DNA of 64,000 nucleotides, from contig JACJXZ010000008.1 of the NCBI GenBank assembly GCA_020636375.1, forward strand, positions 62,001 through 126,000, given 5' to 3'. This DNA is from Lewinellaceae bacterium (GTDB lineage: Bacteria > Bacteroidota > Bacteroidia > Chitinophagales > Saprospiraceae). Below the pieces are notes generated by a model. That model did not search any database. It had not been told where the DNA came from and worked only from the letters and a program-made list of their open reading frames with translations. The position numbers were made by a program, and so were the translations under genes. This document shows, in pieces, positions 24,442 through 36,300 of this stretch (the stretch's first letter is position 1; each line of letters starts with the position of its first letter).

Positions 24442-26580
24442 ATGAAGAAACGGGTACACCCCTATCTTTCTTTGAGAGTTGTATTTTTTATGGCTCTGAC
24501 AGCCATCTCCGTATCGGGTTTCGGCCAGTACTCCCAAACGGTTTGCAAAACGGTGGCCGACCTGATCGCCACCGACCGGAACGATTTCGCGCATGCCACG
24601 CAGCCCATTCCCAACGAAGGGTATCTGCATAATTTCAACCCGCCCATGATTCCCTGCGGCCTCAACAACCCGTCGCTTACCTCACTGGTTGTCTCTATCA
24701 ATATTACCGATATTACCGCTTCTGCGGACTGCACCGGCATCCCTATTTTTGGAAATGTGCTGGTCGGCTGCCCGTTGACCACTACGGCGGTCTGCCCCAT
24801 CATTCAGGATGTATTGACTCCAGGGTGTGGCGGTTTTGGAGGTGGCGCTACTGCGCCGGGAGGGTTTTCTTTAGACCTGATCGGCTGTGGCAACGCCATC
24901 GGCATTGGCGATATCATCGGCGTCGACCTCATACCCGCGACAGATTTCTCCCCCACTTGTCCCTCCAACGGATCGGCCATTTCAGGGGGCCTTGCCAGCG
25001 TATCTTATGAAATCTGCCTTACCTATGTTTATAACCAGGACCTGCCCCCCTCCTGCACCAATACCATCGACCTGCCCTGCAACGATGGCGACCCCTGCAC
25101 GACCAACGATGTGCGGACAGTAGAAGCCTGCGACAATTCCATCGTCTGCGTCCCCTGCGCCGGCACTTTCACCTCTACTTGTACCAACACCGTCGACCTG
25201 CCTTGTAATGACGGCGACCCCTGCACCTTAAATGATGTGCAAACGGTGGAAGCCTGCGACAACTCCATCGTCTGCGTCCCCTGTGCGGGCACGCCGGCGC
25301 CAAACTGCACCAACGTAGTCGACCTGCCCTGCAACGACGGGGACCCCTGCACCATCAACGACGTACAAACGGTTGAGTCCTGCGATAATTCCATCGTTTG
25401 CGTGCCCTGTGCGGGTACGCCTGTCCCCAGCTGCACCAACACCGTCGACCTGCCCTGCAATGACGGCAATCCCTGTACCATCAACGACGTACAAACGGTA
25501 GAGGCCTGCGACAATTCCATCGTCTGCGTCCCCTGCGCCGGCACGCCTGTCCCCAGCTGCACCAACGTCATCAACCTGCCGTGCGACGACGGGGACCCCT
25601 GCACGGCCAACGACATGCAAACCGTGGAAGCCTGCAACACCTCCATCGTTTGCGTCCCCTGCGCCGGCACGCCTGTCGCCAATTGCGCCAATACCATCGA
25701 CCTGCCGTGCGACGATGGGGACCCCTGCACGACTAATGACATTCAAACCGTAGTGGCTTGTGATATTTCCCTCGTTTGTGTGCCCTGCGCCGGCACGCCC
25801 GTCCCCAGTTGCGCCAACGTCATTAACTTACCCTGCGACGACGGCGACCCCTGCACGGCTAACGACGTGGAAACGGTAGAAGCCTGCGACAATTCCGTCG
25901 TCTGCGTTCCCTGCGCCGGAACGCCTCCCCCCTCCTGCACCAACACCGTAATGCTGCCGTGCGATGACGGGGACCCCTGCACAATAAATGACACGGAAAC
26001 GGTAGAAGCCTGCGACAATTCGGTGGTGTGTACCCCCTGTGCGGGCACAGTTCCCCCGTCCTGCAGCGATATCGTAGTACTGCCGTGCGACGATGGGGAT
26101 CCCTGCACGGCTAACGACATGCAAACGGTAGAGGCCTGCGACAATTCGGTGGTATGCGTCCCCTGCGCGGGCACGGCGCCCCCGTCCTGCACGGACACGG
26201 TAGAGCTGCCGTGCGACGACGGGGACCCCTGCACGACAAATGACATGGAAACGGTAGAGTCCTGCGACAACTCCATCGTATGCGTCCCCTGCGCGGGCAC
26301 GGCGCCCCCCGCCTGTACGGACACGGTAGAGCTGCCGTGCGACGACGGGGACCCCTGCACGGCCAACGACATGCAAACCGTGGAAGCCTGCGACAATTCG
26401 GTGGTATGCATCCCCTGCGCGGGCACGGCGCCCCCGTCCTGCACGGACACGGTAGAGCTGCCGTGCGACGACGGGGACCCCTGCACTACCAACGACATGC
26501 AAACCGTGGAAGCCTGCGACAATTCGGTGGTATGCATCCTGCGCGCGCAGCACGGCGCCCCCCCTGCACGGACACGGTAG
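24442..26580 (+). CDS. Cys-rich repeat surface protein, N-terminal part of a frame-broken gene
   Basis: First 712 residues of what should be one long gene ending at 29775. A Sec signal peptide (about 1-28, cleavage near FGQ) is followed by ~180 residues of unknown fold and then by 42-residue Cys-rich repeats of the form LPCDDGDPCT, NDMQTVEACDNS, VVCVPCAGT. The acidic DDGDPCT core could bind calcium, and six Cys per unit suggest disulphides outside the cell. The frame is lost at about 26534-26566 by a net loss of one base relative to neighbouring repeats and ends at 26580. A short piece in the original frame resumes at 26593. The product is predicted to be exported. Confidence 0.75.
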   Translation: MKKRVHPYLSLRVVFFMALTAISVSGFGQYSQTVCKTVADLIATDRNDFAHATQPIPNEGYLHNFNPPMIPCGLNNPSLTSLVVSINITDITASADCTGIPIFGNVLVGCPLTTTAVCPIIQDVLTPGCGGFGGGATAPGGFSLDLIGCGNAIGIGDIIGVDLIPATDFSPTCPSNGSAISGGLASVSYEICLTYVYNQDLPPSCTNTIDLPCNDGDPCTTNDVRTVEACDNSIVCVPCAGTFTSTCTNTVDLPCNDGDPCTLNDVQTVEACDNSIVCVPCAGTPAPNCTNVVDLPCNDGDPCTINDVQTVESCDNSIVCVPCAGTPVPSCTNTVDLPCNDGNPCTINDVQTVEACDNSIVCVPCAGTPVPSCTNVINLPCDDGDPCTANDMQTVEACNTSIVCVPCAGTPVANCANTIDLPCDDGDPCTTNDIQTVVACDISLVCVPCAGTPVPSCANVINLPCDDGDPCTANDVETVEACDNSVVCVPCAGTPPPSCTNTVMLPCDDGDPCTINDTETVEACDNSVVCTPCAGTVPPSCSDIVVLPCDDGDPCTANDMQTVEACDNSVVCVPCAGTAPPSCTDTVELPCDDGDPCTTNDMETVESCDNSIVCVPCAGTAPPACTDTVELPCDDGDPCTANDMQTVEACDNSVVCIPCAGTAPPSCTDTVELPCDDGDPCTTNDMQTVEACDNSVVCILRAQHGAPPARTR

Positions 26581-26592
26581 AGCTGCCGTGCG

Positions 26593-26871
26593 ATGACGGG
26601 GACCCACTGCACTACCAACGACATGCAAACCGTGGAAGCCTGCGACAATTCGGTGGTGTGCGTCCCCTGCGCGGGCACGGCGCCCCCGTCCTGCACGGAC
26701 ACGGTAGAGCTGCCGTGCGATGACGGGGACCCCTGCACTACCAACGACATGCAAACCGTGGAAGCCTGCGACAATTCGGTGGTGTGCGTCCCCTGCGCGG
26801 GCACGGCGCCCCCGTCCTGCACGGACACGGTAGAGCTGCCGTGCGATGACGGGGATCCCCTGCACGGCTAA
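26593..26871 (+). CDS. Cys-rich repeat protein, short internal fragment
   Basis: An open stretch of 92 codons holding two complete 42-residue repeats in the same frame as the N-terminal part. An extra base near 26605 compensates the earlier loss. An extra C in a CCCC run at about 26857-26860 then pushes the reading into the next frame. It is not an independent gene. Confidence 0.45.
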   Translation: MTGTHCTTNDMQTVEACDNSVVCVPCAGTAPPSCTDTVELPCDDGDPCTTNDMQTVEACDNSVVCVPCAGTAPPSCTDTVELPCDDGDPLHG

Positions 26872-28405
26872 CGACATGCAAACGGTAGAGTCCTGCGACA
26901 ATTCGGTGGTGTGCATCCCCTGCGCAGGCACAGCGCGCCCCGCCTGCACGGACACGGTAGAGCTGCCGTGCGATGACGGGGATCCCTGCACGGCTAACGA
27001 CGTGCAAACGGTAGATACCTGCGACAATTCGGTGGTGTGCATCCCCTGCGCAGGCACAGCGCCCCCCGCCTGCACGGACACGGTAGAGCTGCCGTGCGAC
27101 GACGGGGACCCCTGCACGGCCAACGACGTGCAAACGGTAGAAGCCTGCGACAATTCGATCGTGTGCGTTCCCTGCGCCGGAACAGCCGCTCCCTCCTGCA
27201 CGGACACGGTAGAGCTGCCGTGCGACGACGGGGACCCCTGCACGGCCAACGACGTGCAAACGGTGGAAGCCTGCGACAATTCCATCGTGTGCGTTCCCTG
27301 CGCGGGCGTTCCTACAGATTGTAATAATGGCACCACTTCAGTTGTGGCCTGTGATGACGGAGATGCCTGCACCATTAATGATGTACAGACCATCCTGGAC
27401 TGCGATGGCAGCATCTGCGTGCCTTGCCTGGGTATACCACAGGATTGTGCGACCGGCCCGACCACCGTTCAGGCCTGCGACGACGGCAACCCGAATACCA
27501 TTAATGATGTGGAGACCGTCCTGGACTGCGATGGCAGCATTTGCATTCCCTGTCAGGGTATCCCGGGAGACTGCGCCACGGCGCCGACCACCGTCCAGGC
27601 TTGCGACGATGGCGATCCGTGTACGGTCAACGACATGGAAACCATCCTGGACAGCGACGGCAGCATCTGCGTTCCCTGCGCCGGCGACCCCGCGCCCTGT
27701 GGCGCCGATGCAGCCTGCGAACAAACGTTGCCCTGTGACGACGGAGATCCCTGCACCGAAAACGACCAGGAAACGATTTTGGCCTCTGACGGTACGGTAT
27801 GCATTCCCTGCGCCGGTACGGTGATCGACTGCAGCACCGGCCCGGTTACGGTTCAGGCCTGCGATGACGGCAACCCGAACACCATTGATGATGTCGAAAC
27901 GGTTTTGGACTGCGACGGCAGCATTTGCGTTCCCTGCCAGGGCATTCCGGTAGATTGCGCTACCGGGGCGACCACCGTTCAGGCTTGCGACGACGGGGAC
28001 CCCTGCACAGTTAACGACCAGGAAACCATCCTGGACAGCGACGGCAGCATCTGCGTTCCCTGCGCCGGCGACCCTGCGCCCTGTGGCGCCGATGCCGCCT
28101 GCGAACAAACTTTGCCCTGCGATGACGGGGATCCGTGTACAGTGAATGACCAGGAGACGGTTCTGATCTCTGACGGCAGCATCTGCATCCCCTGTGCCGG
28201 CACGGCGGTCGACTGCGACGCCGGCGGCGCCACCTCGGTGGTCAGCTGCGACGACGGGGATGCCTGCACCATTAACGATATACAAACCATCCTGGATTGC
28301 GACGGCAGCGTCTGCATCCCCTGCGCTTCGGCACGGCGGTCGACTGCGATGCCGCCGGCGCCACCTCGGTTGTCAGCTGCGATGACGGAGATGCCTGCAC
28401 TATAA
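26846..28405 (+). CDS. Cys-rich repeat protein, central fragment
   Basis: About 490 codons that continue the repeat array in frame +1 relative to the start. After four copies of the first repeat type (…PCDDGDPCTANDVQTV…) the repeats change to a second type (…VQACDDGNPNTINDVETVLDCDGSICIPC…) with the same 42-residue period. A two-base insertion near 28326 (GCGCTTCGGC where neighbours read GCGCCGGC) returns the gene to the original frame. It has no start or signal of its own, so it is a fragment of the 24442-29775 gene. Confidence 0.6.
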   Translation: MTGIPCTANDMQTVESCDNSVVCIPCAGTARPACTDTVELPCDDGDPCTANDVQTVDTCDNSVVCIPCAGTAPPACTDTVELPCDDGDPCTANDVQTVEACDNSIVCVPCAGTAAPSCTDTVELPCDDGDPCTANDVQTVEACDNSIVCVPCAGVPTDCNNGTTSVVACDDGDACTINDVQTILDCDGSICVPCLGIPQDCATGPTTVQACDDGNPNTINDVETVLDCDGSICIPCQGIPGDCATAPTTVQACDDGDPCTVNDMETILDSDGSICVPCAGDPAPCGADAACEQTLPCDDGDPCTENDQETILASDGTVCIPCAGTVIDCSTGPVTVQACDDGNPNTIDDVETVLDCDGSICVPCQGIPVDCATGATTVQACDDGDPCTVNDQETILDSDGSICVPCAGDPAPCGADAACEQTLPCDDGDPCTVNDQETVLISDGSICIPCAGTAVDCDAGGATSVVSCDDGDACTINDIQTILDCDGSVCIPCASARRSTAMPPAPPRLSAAMTEMPAL

Positions 28406-29775
28406 ATGATATACAAACCATCCTGGATTGCGACGGCAGCGTCTGCATCCCCTGCGCCGGCACGGCGGTCGACTGCGATGCCGCCGGCGCCACCTCGGTG
28501 GTCAGCTGCGATGACGGGGATGCCTGCACCATTGGCGATATACAAACCATCCTGGATTGCGACGGCAGCGTCTGCATCCCCTGTGCCGGCACGGCGGTCG
28601 ACTGCGACGCCGATGGCGCCACCTCGGTTGTCAGCTGCGATGACGGAGATGCCTGCACTATAAATGATATACAAACCATCCTGGATTGCGACGGCAGCGT
28701 CTGCATTCCCTGTGCCGGCACGGCGATCGACTGTGGTTCCGGCCCGGTTACGGTTCAGCCCTGCGACGATGGCAATCCGAACACCATCGATGATGTTGAG
28801 ACGGTTTTGGACTGCGACGGCAGCGTTTGCGTTCCCTGTCAGGGAACGCCGGCAGATTGCGCTACCGGGCCGACCACCGTTCAGGCTTGCGACGATGGTG
28901 ATCCGTGCACGGTCAATGACCAGGAAACCATCCTGGATACCGACGGCAGCATCTGTGTCCCCTGCGCCGGCACCCCTGCGCCCTGTGGCGCTAACGCCGC
29001 CTGCGAACAAATCCTGCCCTGCGATGACGGGGATCCCTGCACAGAAAATGACCAGGAGACGATTTTGACCTCTGACGGGACGGTGTGTGTCCCCTGCGGC
29101 GGCACGGCAATTGACTGCGATGCCGCCGGCGCCACCTCGGTTGTCAGCTGTGATGACGGGGATCCGGATACCGTCAATGATGTCGAAACTGTTTTGGATT
29201 GCGATGGCAGCGTTTGTATCCCTTGTTCGGGAACGCCCTGCGATGTCTGGGTAGACCTTGGGGCGGACGAAGAAATCCAACTGGGCGACAGCCTTCGGTT
29301 ATCCTTCACAACAAACGTTGTCATTGGCGCCATCATCTGGGATTTTGATCCGAGCCTGAGTTGCACGGATTGCCCGGAACCGGTAGCCTCTCCGGATGTT
29401 CAAACAACCTATACCGTAACCCTGGTGGACACCAGCGGGTGTACGGCGAGCGACCAGAAGACAGTGCTTGTCGACAACAGCAGGAAGGTGTTTATCCCCA
29501 ACGTTTTCTCGCCCAATGAAGACGGCGTCAACGATTATTTCCGGATCTATCCTGGCCCGAACGTAAAAATGGTGCGCAGTTTCAAAGTGTTTGACCGTTG
29601 GGGCGGAGTCATGTATTCTGCCGAAAACTTAGCGGCCAACGATCCGCAGGCCAGGTGGGACGGCACCTATCGCGGCAAGCGGGTCAACCCCGGCCTTTAT
29701 GTTTATTTTGCGGAGATTGAATTTAAGGATGGGCGCGTGGAGGTCAGGAGCGGGGAGGTGATTGTCGCTAAGTAA
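28297..29775 (+). CDS. Cys-rich repeat protein, C-terminal part with T9SS type B (CHU_C) sorting domain
   Basis: About 490 codons in the original frame. The second repeat type continues to about 29240. An Ig/PKD-like domain (about 29245-29480, ending in the TYTVTLVDTSGCTASDQ region) follows, then the gliding-motility-associated C-terminal domain: FIPNVFSPNEDGVNDYF, VFDRWGGVMY, WDGTYRGKRVNPGLYVYF. This CHU_C domain directs export by the type IX system and anchoring outside the outer membrane. The signal peptide 4 kb upstream is in the same frame, so the four indels inside the array cancel out. Confidence 0.8.
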   Translation: MRRQRLHPLRFGTAVDCDAAGATSVVSCDDGDACTINDIQTILDCDGSVCIPCAGTAVDCDAAGATSVVSCDDGDACTIGDIQTILDCDGSVCIPCAGTAVDCDADGATSVVSCDDGDACTINDIQTILDCDGSVCIPCAGTAIDCGSGPVTVQPCDDGNPNTIDDVETVLDCDGSVCVPCQGTPADCATGPTTVQACDDGDPCTVNDQETILDTDGSICVPCAGTPAPCGANAACEQILPCDDGDPCTENDQETILTSDGTVCVPCGGTAIDCDAAGATSVVSCDDGDPDTVNDVETVLDCDGSVCIPCSGTPCDVWVDLGADEEIQLGDSLRLSFTTNVVIGAIIWDFDPSLSCTDCPEPVASPDVQTTYTVTLVDTSGCTASDQKTVLVDNSRKVFIPNVFSPNEDGVNDYFRIYPGPNVKMVRSFKVFDRWGGVMYSAENLAANDPQARWDGTYRGKRVNPGLYVYFAEIEFKDGRVEVRSGEVIVAK

Positions 29776-29784
29776 ACCTCAAAA

Positions 29785-29882
29785 AACAAGTTGTCGGTTT
29801 AGGCGATCAGGCAAAGGCTGGAAACCCATGAAGGGGTTGAAACCTATGCCTGATCGCCGAAATTCAGGCCGGCAACTTGTTG
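29785..29882 (+). terminator. Long inverted repeat after the Cys-rich gene
   Basis: Outer arms AACAAGTTG (29785-29793) and CAACTTGTT (29873-29881). A perfect 12-bp inner stem GGCGATCAGGCA (29802-29813) pairs with 29847-29858. AACCC and GGGTT pair near the apex. It starts 10 bp after the stop and is probably a terminator or 3'-end structure; no long T-run follows. Confidence 0.5.
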
Positions 29883-30371
29883 TTTGATCACTACTAAATT
29901 AAGTTTTGTGCAGTCTTTCTGCCAAAAAGTTGGTAATTCGCCCTCAATAAATTATTTTTGAGAGCTAATAGATTTCAGGAAGAACAGACGGCCTAAAAAC
30001 GACATTTATCCTCTTTTGCTTTCACGTCCTGGTTCTTCACTACATTTTGCTTCCCAAAAACGACTTGCGCTTTAGCGCAAAAAAAGCTTATTGCACTTTT
30101 ATGCCTTAGGGCATTGCTGTTCAACGTCTTTTCGGCCTGATCAAACAAAGGTGGCATAAAAGGTGCTGCCCTTCTTTGACCTTGTGGACATAATTTGCTT
30201 TTTAACCTTCCCTAAGGTTAAAAAATAAGTTCGAACTTATTTTTAATCACTACTAAGCTGTTTTTTGACGACCAAACCAAACGCTCCCGGCCATTTCACT
30301 TCCGGGAATTATCGGTGAGCACATAGCAACTGGATTTAAATTCTTTTATACAATAAGCAAATCGTGATCTT
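29883..30371. other. Intergenic region with a string of short hairpins
   Basis: TTGCGC-TTTA-GCGCAA (about 30064-30079), ATGCC-TTAG-GGCAT (about 30101-30114), an 11-bp stem around CCCT (30199-30224) and a perfect 24-bp palindrome centred on TTCGAA (30221-30244). ATCACTACTAA occurs at 29887-29897 and again at 30246-30256, bracketing the region. No coding sequence is seen. Confidence 0.6.
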
Positions 30372-33300
30372 ATGGAAAAAACTTACTTATTTAAAGGATT
30401 AGCCCGATGTTGGGCTGTCCTATTGGCATTTGGCCTATTCAGTACTCAGCAGCTGAATGCAACCACTTGCCCCAATGCTACCGCAGTAAGCGCTCTCCCT
30501 TACAATGCAGCCTTAGTATGCGGGACGACCAACGACATTACTTCCCTCAATTCCACGAATTGTGGCACGTACACGAATTCGTACTTCAACGGCAACGAGT
30601 CCTTATTGGTATTCACGCCGGGCGCCAACACGGATGTTATGATAAGCTATTCTGGCGGAGGCTGGACACAAATTGCCGTTTATGCTTACTGCCCTTCTTC
30701 CGGCGGCACTTGCGTAGGAGGTAATGCCAGCGGCAGCGCTACTTCCAATAGCCTTACGGTCTCTCTAACCGGAGGGACGCAGTATTACATCCTGGTCGAC
30801 ACCTGGTACCACGCCAGACAGCCCCTGCCCGGGTACGATAAGCATCATGCAGCCCCTCCGCCGCCGCCTAATGACAACTGCATCACGGCTACGGTGGTAT
30901 CTCTGGGCAACCCTTTCCCCGGCAGTACGGCTACGGCTACCAACAGCGCCCCCCCTGCCTGTGGCAGTGGCGTCGGTGGCGCCGGCGTTTGGTACAGAAC
31001 GACGGGTACGGGCCTGGATATGACGGCTTCCCTCTGCGGCTCGAGCTTTGACACCAGAATCGCCGTTTATACCGGCACCTGTGGCAGCCTGATGTGCGTA
31101 GGTGGAGATGACGATGCCTGCGACACCGGCAACACACTGGCGTCGGAAATAACCTGGGCATCCACGGCAGGCACCGACTACCTCATTTATGTAAGCGGTT
31201 TTTCGGGTGCTACGGGGGACTATACGCTTACGGTCACTTCCGCTACGCCACCTACGACCGACGTCACCTTATGTGTTGACCTTAACTGCCTGCCTTCCGC
31301 GACTGCTCCCGCTGTAGGCGGCCCATTCAACGGAGAGTGCGCCGGTTGTGACTTTTTATCCGACCCCGATGGTGATGGCGTTTTTTGCGCAACTGTCGGA
31401 CTTCCCCCTGGGGACCAACTGTTCCGGTTTTTTGTTCAGGAAGAAGGCTTCGAAGATTTCACCGGCCCTTGTACGATCCTGGATGGTCCTTTTAACAAGC
31501 GCGTTATCACGGTTGTGGACGGTATGCCGCAGACCGTTACTTACGGCTGGGAAACCTGTGCCCCGAATTGCGGCACTCCTCCTGCGCTGACGGATGTTAC
31601 TTTATGCGTAGACCTTTCCTGCCTGCCTGCCGCAACCGCTCCGAGTGTATTTGGCCAGTTCAATGGTTTCAATGCCGGCGCCAACCCGGTGACCGATCCC
31701 GATGGCGACGGCATTTTCTGTGCTACCGTCCAAATGTCCGCCGGCCCCCAGGAGTATTTATTTTTCAACCAGGACGAAGGCCCGGAAAGCTTCGCTCCGG
31801 GAGACCCCTGCACCGTCACCAACTTTGGCTTCACCAACCGGGTGATCAATATTGACGGCTCGGGTACCCCGGTGACGGAAACTTACGGCTGGAATTCCTG
31901 TGACCAAACTTGTACGCCTCCCGCCGGCGCCGACGTTGAATTTTGCGTCAATATCGGTTGCCTGTCCGGTATTAATAATGTCAACCTGTTCGGCCAATTC
32001 AACGGCTTCAATCCAGTGGCCAACCCTATGGACGATTCGGATGGCGATGGCGTTTATTGCACTACCGTGTTCCTCGGTGAAGGCCCGCAGGAATACCGGT
32101 TCCTGATCAATGGCGGGGATCCCCCCAACGAAGTTACCGAACCCCTCTCGCCCGGAGACGCCTGCACGGTGACCAACTTTGGCTTCACCAACCGGATCAT
32201 TAACGTGGTAGATGGGCAAGACCAGTCTGTTGAGTTTGTCTTCGGCAGCTGTGCGTCCGCTCTTTCCGACCCGGATATTGCCTTCTCCGACATTGAGCTC
32301 GTCTGCGTAGGAGATGAAACCGTTACCGTTACCGGAGGCGCCACGCCCGCCGGTGGTGTATACAGCGGCCCGGCCGGCCTTACCGATAATGGCGACGGCA
32401 CATTCGATGTCGACCTGTCCCAGCTTGCGGAAGGCGATTACGCCATTACTTATACGATTCCGATTGAGCTCGATTGCGAGGTCTCTAAAACGGCAAACCT
32501 AAGAATAGACAAAGATACCTGGGCACCGATTATCGTGTATCCTTCTCAGGATATCGTGGTCACCCTGGACCCCTGCGACCAGAACCCGGCGGTCGTAGCT
32601 TTTGAAGTGACAGTAACCGACGACTGCGACGGCGACCTGTTCCCCGCCGCGCCCGGCGACCCCGTAGTCCCCGGCTCCGAGTACACCGTGACGGTCTTCT
32701 CCGGCCCGGGCCTGGCTACCGTCTTTTCTGCCGGCGGCGACCGCTTCACGGGCGTCTTCGAACCCGGTACCTATCAGGTGCAGATCTCTGCGGAAGACTC
32801 CAAAGGCAACTTCCGCGACGAGGATTTCCTGGTCACGGTCCTGCAGGACGACCCCCCGCCCACCAACCTGATCTGCAACTACGAGGTCAACGCTACGCTG
32901 GACGACAACTGCCAGCGCTTCATCACCCCGGACATGGTGCTGGAGGGCGACTTCGGCTGCGCCCGGGAGTCTGACTTCCGCGTCAACATCGCCACCGACG
33001 ACGACCCGACCAACGGCAACATCCTCGACGGCCACGGCCAGTTCATCTACGAGGTGACCTACGTCGGCCCGCTCGTCGACGGCCCGCCGCAAGGCACCGG
33101 CTCCCAGGGCACGGTCGACGGCTTTACCGGCTTGCTGGCGCCTTCCAACTGGACGCAGAGCAACCCGGGCAGTGCTTCCACCATCGTGTTTACCCCGGCT
33201 ACCCTGACGCTCAGCACCGGCAGCGGCACTGGCACCGGCTTCACCATGTCGGCTTCCATCGCCATGCCGTTCGACGGCAACCTGAGCTTCGACTGGGCCT

Positions 33301-36300
33301 TCGACGGCGCCGACCCGAACTTCGACTTCTTCTTCTACATGATCGATGACAACGGCAACATCGTCGACGAAGTCAACACGACTACCGCCGCCAACGGCAC
33401 GTTCGACATGGCCGTCGACCAGGGCTGGGTGCTGATCATCGGCATCGACTCGCCGGTCGACCAGCTCTTCAGCTCCAGCGCTACGATGACCAACCTTTCG
33501 TTTACCTATGCCATCCCCGGCTCCGGCCAGCTGTTCCCCTTCTTCAACTGGGAAGACTGCTGGGGCTACATCAACGGCGAAGACAAGGCGGCGCCGGACG
33601 TAGACTGCCCGGACGACACGGACGAAGGCACGGCCATCCTGGACTGCTTCACGCAGACGGGGACGCTGGAAGACGGCGACCTGGAGATGGAGCCGCTGAA
33701 CTTCTCCTGCTTCATCGACGGGGGCGGCACGACTTCGAGCCTCGACGCGGGCGTGCACTACTACGACCTGATCCCGTTCCAGGTAGACCGGACGGACTAC
33801 TATACCATATTAGTATCTGACGACTTCGGCTCGACGATAGACGAGAGCGCGATCGCTTTGTTCCAGGGGGGCTTCAACCCGTCGAACCCCTGCGAGAACA
33901 TCATCGCCTTCCAGGACGAGCCGATCGACGACGTGACGCCGCCCCTGGCCAACGACGAGCCTTATATCCGCATCAGCCTGCCGCTGATCGCCGGGGAGAC
34001 GTACTACCTGTGGGTAGCGGCCGACGACGACATCAGCGGCCCTGCCGGCGCCGGGGACTACACGGTAGACATCTGCCCGGACGAGAACGGCCGGGTGGGC
34101 CTGTTCGAGAGCAGCACGGTGCTGAACCCGCAGACGTGGGAGCCGATGGTCATCAACACGACGGTACTGTGGCCGCGGCGCGACGTGAGCCTGACCCTGC
34201 CGCTGTTCTGCGAAGACTTCGACCTGATCTATAACAACCCTGCCAGCCTGGCGGTTACCGGCAGCCCGGTTGTTTCCGATAACTGTGATAATAGCCCGGA
34301 TGTATCTTTTGTCGACACGTACAGCAGCGCCGGGGACTGCGCGCCGATCATCATCACGCGTACCTTTACGGCCACGGACGACGAGGGCAACACGACGAGC
34401 TGCACGCAGGTGATCACGCTGAACCGGCCGACGGACCTGGACGTAGAGTTCCCTCCGCGGACGGTGCCGATCGAGTGCGACGAGCAGTTCGACGTTTTGG
34501 CGGACGGCAACCCGGCCCCGAGCCACACCGGCTATCCCTTCATCGTGACGGTGAGCGGGATCTTCAACCTGGCGGACGACTACTGCAACATCGGGGCGAG
34601 CTTCGTGGACCGCGCGCGGGTGAACGTCTGCGAGGGCGCTTACAAGTTCGTGCGCGACTGGACGATCATCGACTGGTGCGACGGGGACAACATCGCCACC
34701 GACGCCCAGGTGATCAAAGTGGGCGACTACACGCCGCCGACAGTGGTATGCCCGGGCGAAGACTACGACTGGGACGGGGACCTGGACCCGCTGGTGTTCT
34801 CGGTGAGCCCGTTCGGGTGCACGGCGAGCTTCTCCACGCCGCTGCCGGACGTTTCGGACAACTGCTCGGAGTGGGAAGTCCACACGGAAATAGTGACTGA
34901 AGTAGAAGTAGACGTGGTGAACCAGTACGGCCAGGTGACCGGCACGCGCACCGACACGGTGGTGGTGCGGGTGATCCCCTGGAACGCGCCGACGCGGCTG
35001 GTCAGCGGCATCCCTGCCGGGGACCACTACTTCCGCTATACGGTCGAGGACGGCTGCGGCAACAAAGTAATCAAGTACTGCCCGTTCTCGGTCCGCGACC
35101 TGGTCGAGCCGACAGCCATCTGCGACGACGACCTGACGGTGTCGATCGGCGGGGCGGACTTTGCGCGCATCTACGCTACCGACGTCGACGAAGGCTCTAA
35201 CGACAACTGCGGCGAAGTGAGCCTGGCCGTGCGCCGCACGGGCGTGGTGCTGGACCAGTTCGGGCGGGTGATCCCGTTCATCTGCGGCAACCAGGTCAGC
35301 CCGTGGGGCCCGTTCGTGGACTTCTACTGCTGCGACGTAGGCCGCACGATCACGATCGAGCTGCGCGTGCGCGACACGGACGGCAACGAGAACATCTGCT
35401 GGCTGGACATCGTGCCGGAAGAGAAGGTGAAGCCGTTCTGCTACGCGCCGCACCCGGTAATGGTCGACTGCGACGACCTGCCCTACAGCTTTGACGCTAC
35501 CGACACGCTGCAGCTTCAGCAGCTGTTCGGCGACGCCACTTCCGAGGACAACTGCGGCTCCTGGGAGCGCGAGCTGCCGCCGGTGCCGGACCTGGAGTGC
35601 GGCTTCGGCACGATCATCCGCCGCTTCAAGGCGTTTGATATCAACGGCAACGAGAGCGTCAACCTGTGCACGCAGGTAGTGACGATCAAGGAAGTGCACA
35701 ACTTCGAGATCAAGTTCCCGGCCGACGCCGAAGCCATCTGCGGCGTGGCGGACCCGGACAGCGTAACCTATACGGAGATCGGCTGCGACCTGCTGGCCGT
35801 GAACCATACCGACGAAGTGTTCTCGGCCTCTGGCGACGAGTGCTACAAGATCTTCCGCAAGTGGAAGGTGATCAACTGGTGCCAGTTCGACGAGAACCAG
35901 GACCCGCTGGTGATCGGCCGCGACGAAGACTGCGACGGCAACCCGGGCGACGAGTGCGTGTACGTGCTGCACCGCCCCGGCGGCAAGAACTACATCGACC
36001 GGGACGACGACGAGACCGAGCCGAACAACGTGCCCCTGGCCTTCCAGAACATCTGCAACGGGATCGACGACTTCTGGCGCAAGGTGGACTACGACGGCGG
36101 CCAGTACGAATATACCCAGATCATCAAGGTATACGACGACATCGACCCGGAGATCAGCGCGGACCCGCAGGACTTCTGCTCGTACGACAACGTCAACTGC
36201 ACGGGCCTGGTAGGGCTGCCGTTCCGCGTCGACGAGAACTGCACGCCGGACGACCTGACGATCAAGGTATTCCTGGACGCTGGCGCCGACGGCACCATCG

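Larger units (their letters stand above)
25050..29240 (+). repeat. Array of about 33 tandem 126-bp (42-residue) Cys-rich repeats
   Basis: The period is exactly 126 bp where checked (CCTGCC at 25071 and 25197). Two repeat types occur: a first block to about 27310 and a second to about 29240. Unit-to-unit DNA identity is high, making the array prone to slippage, recombination and assembly error. Confidence 0.9.

Noticed and set aside
25743..28285. Long minus-strand frames within the Cys-rich repeat array
   Set aside because: They repeat with the 126-bp period of the real gene and encode low-complexity peptide; the sense strand has a signal peptide and a sorting domain.
25050..29240. Tandem array considered as a CRISPR or satellite
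   Set aside because: Units abut without unique spacers, are 126 bp long and encode a conserved peptide.
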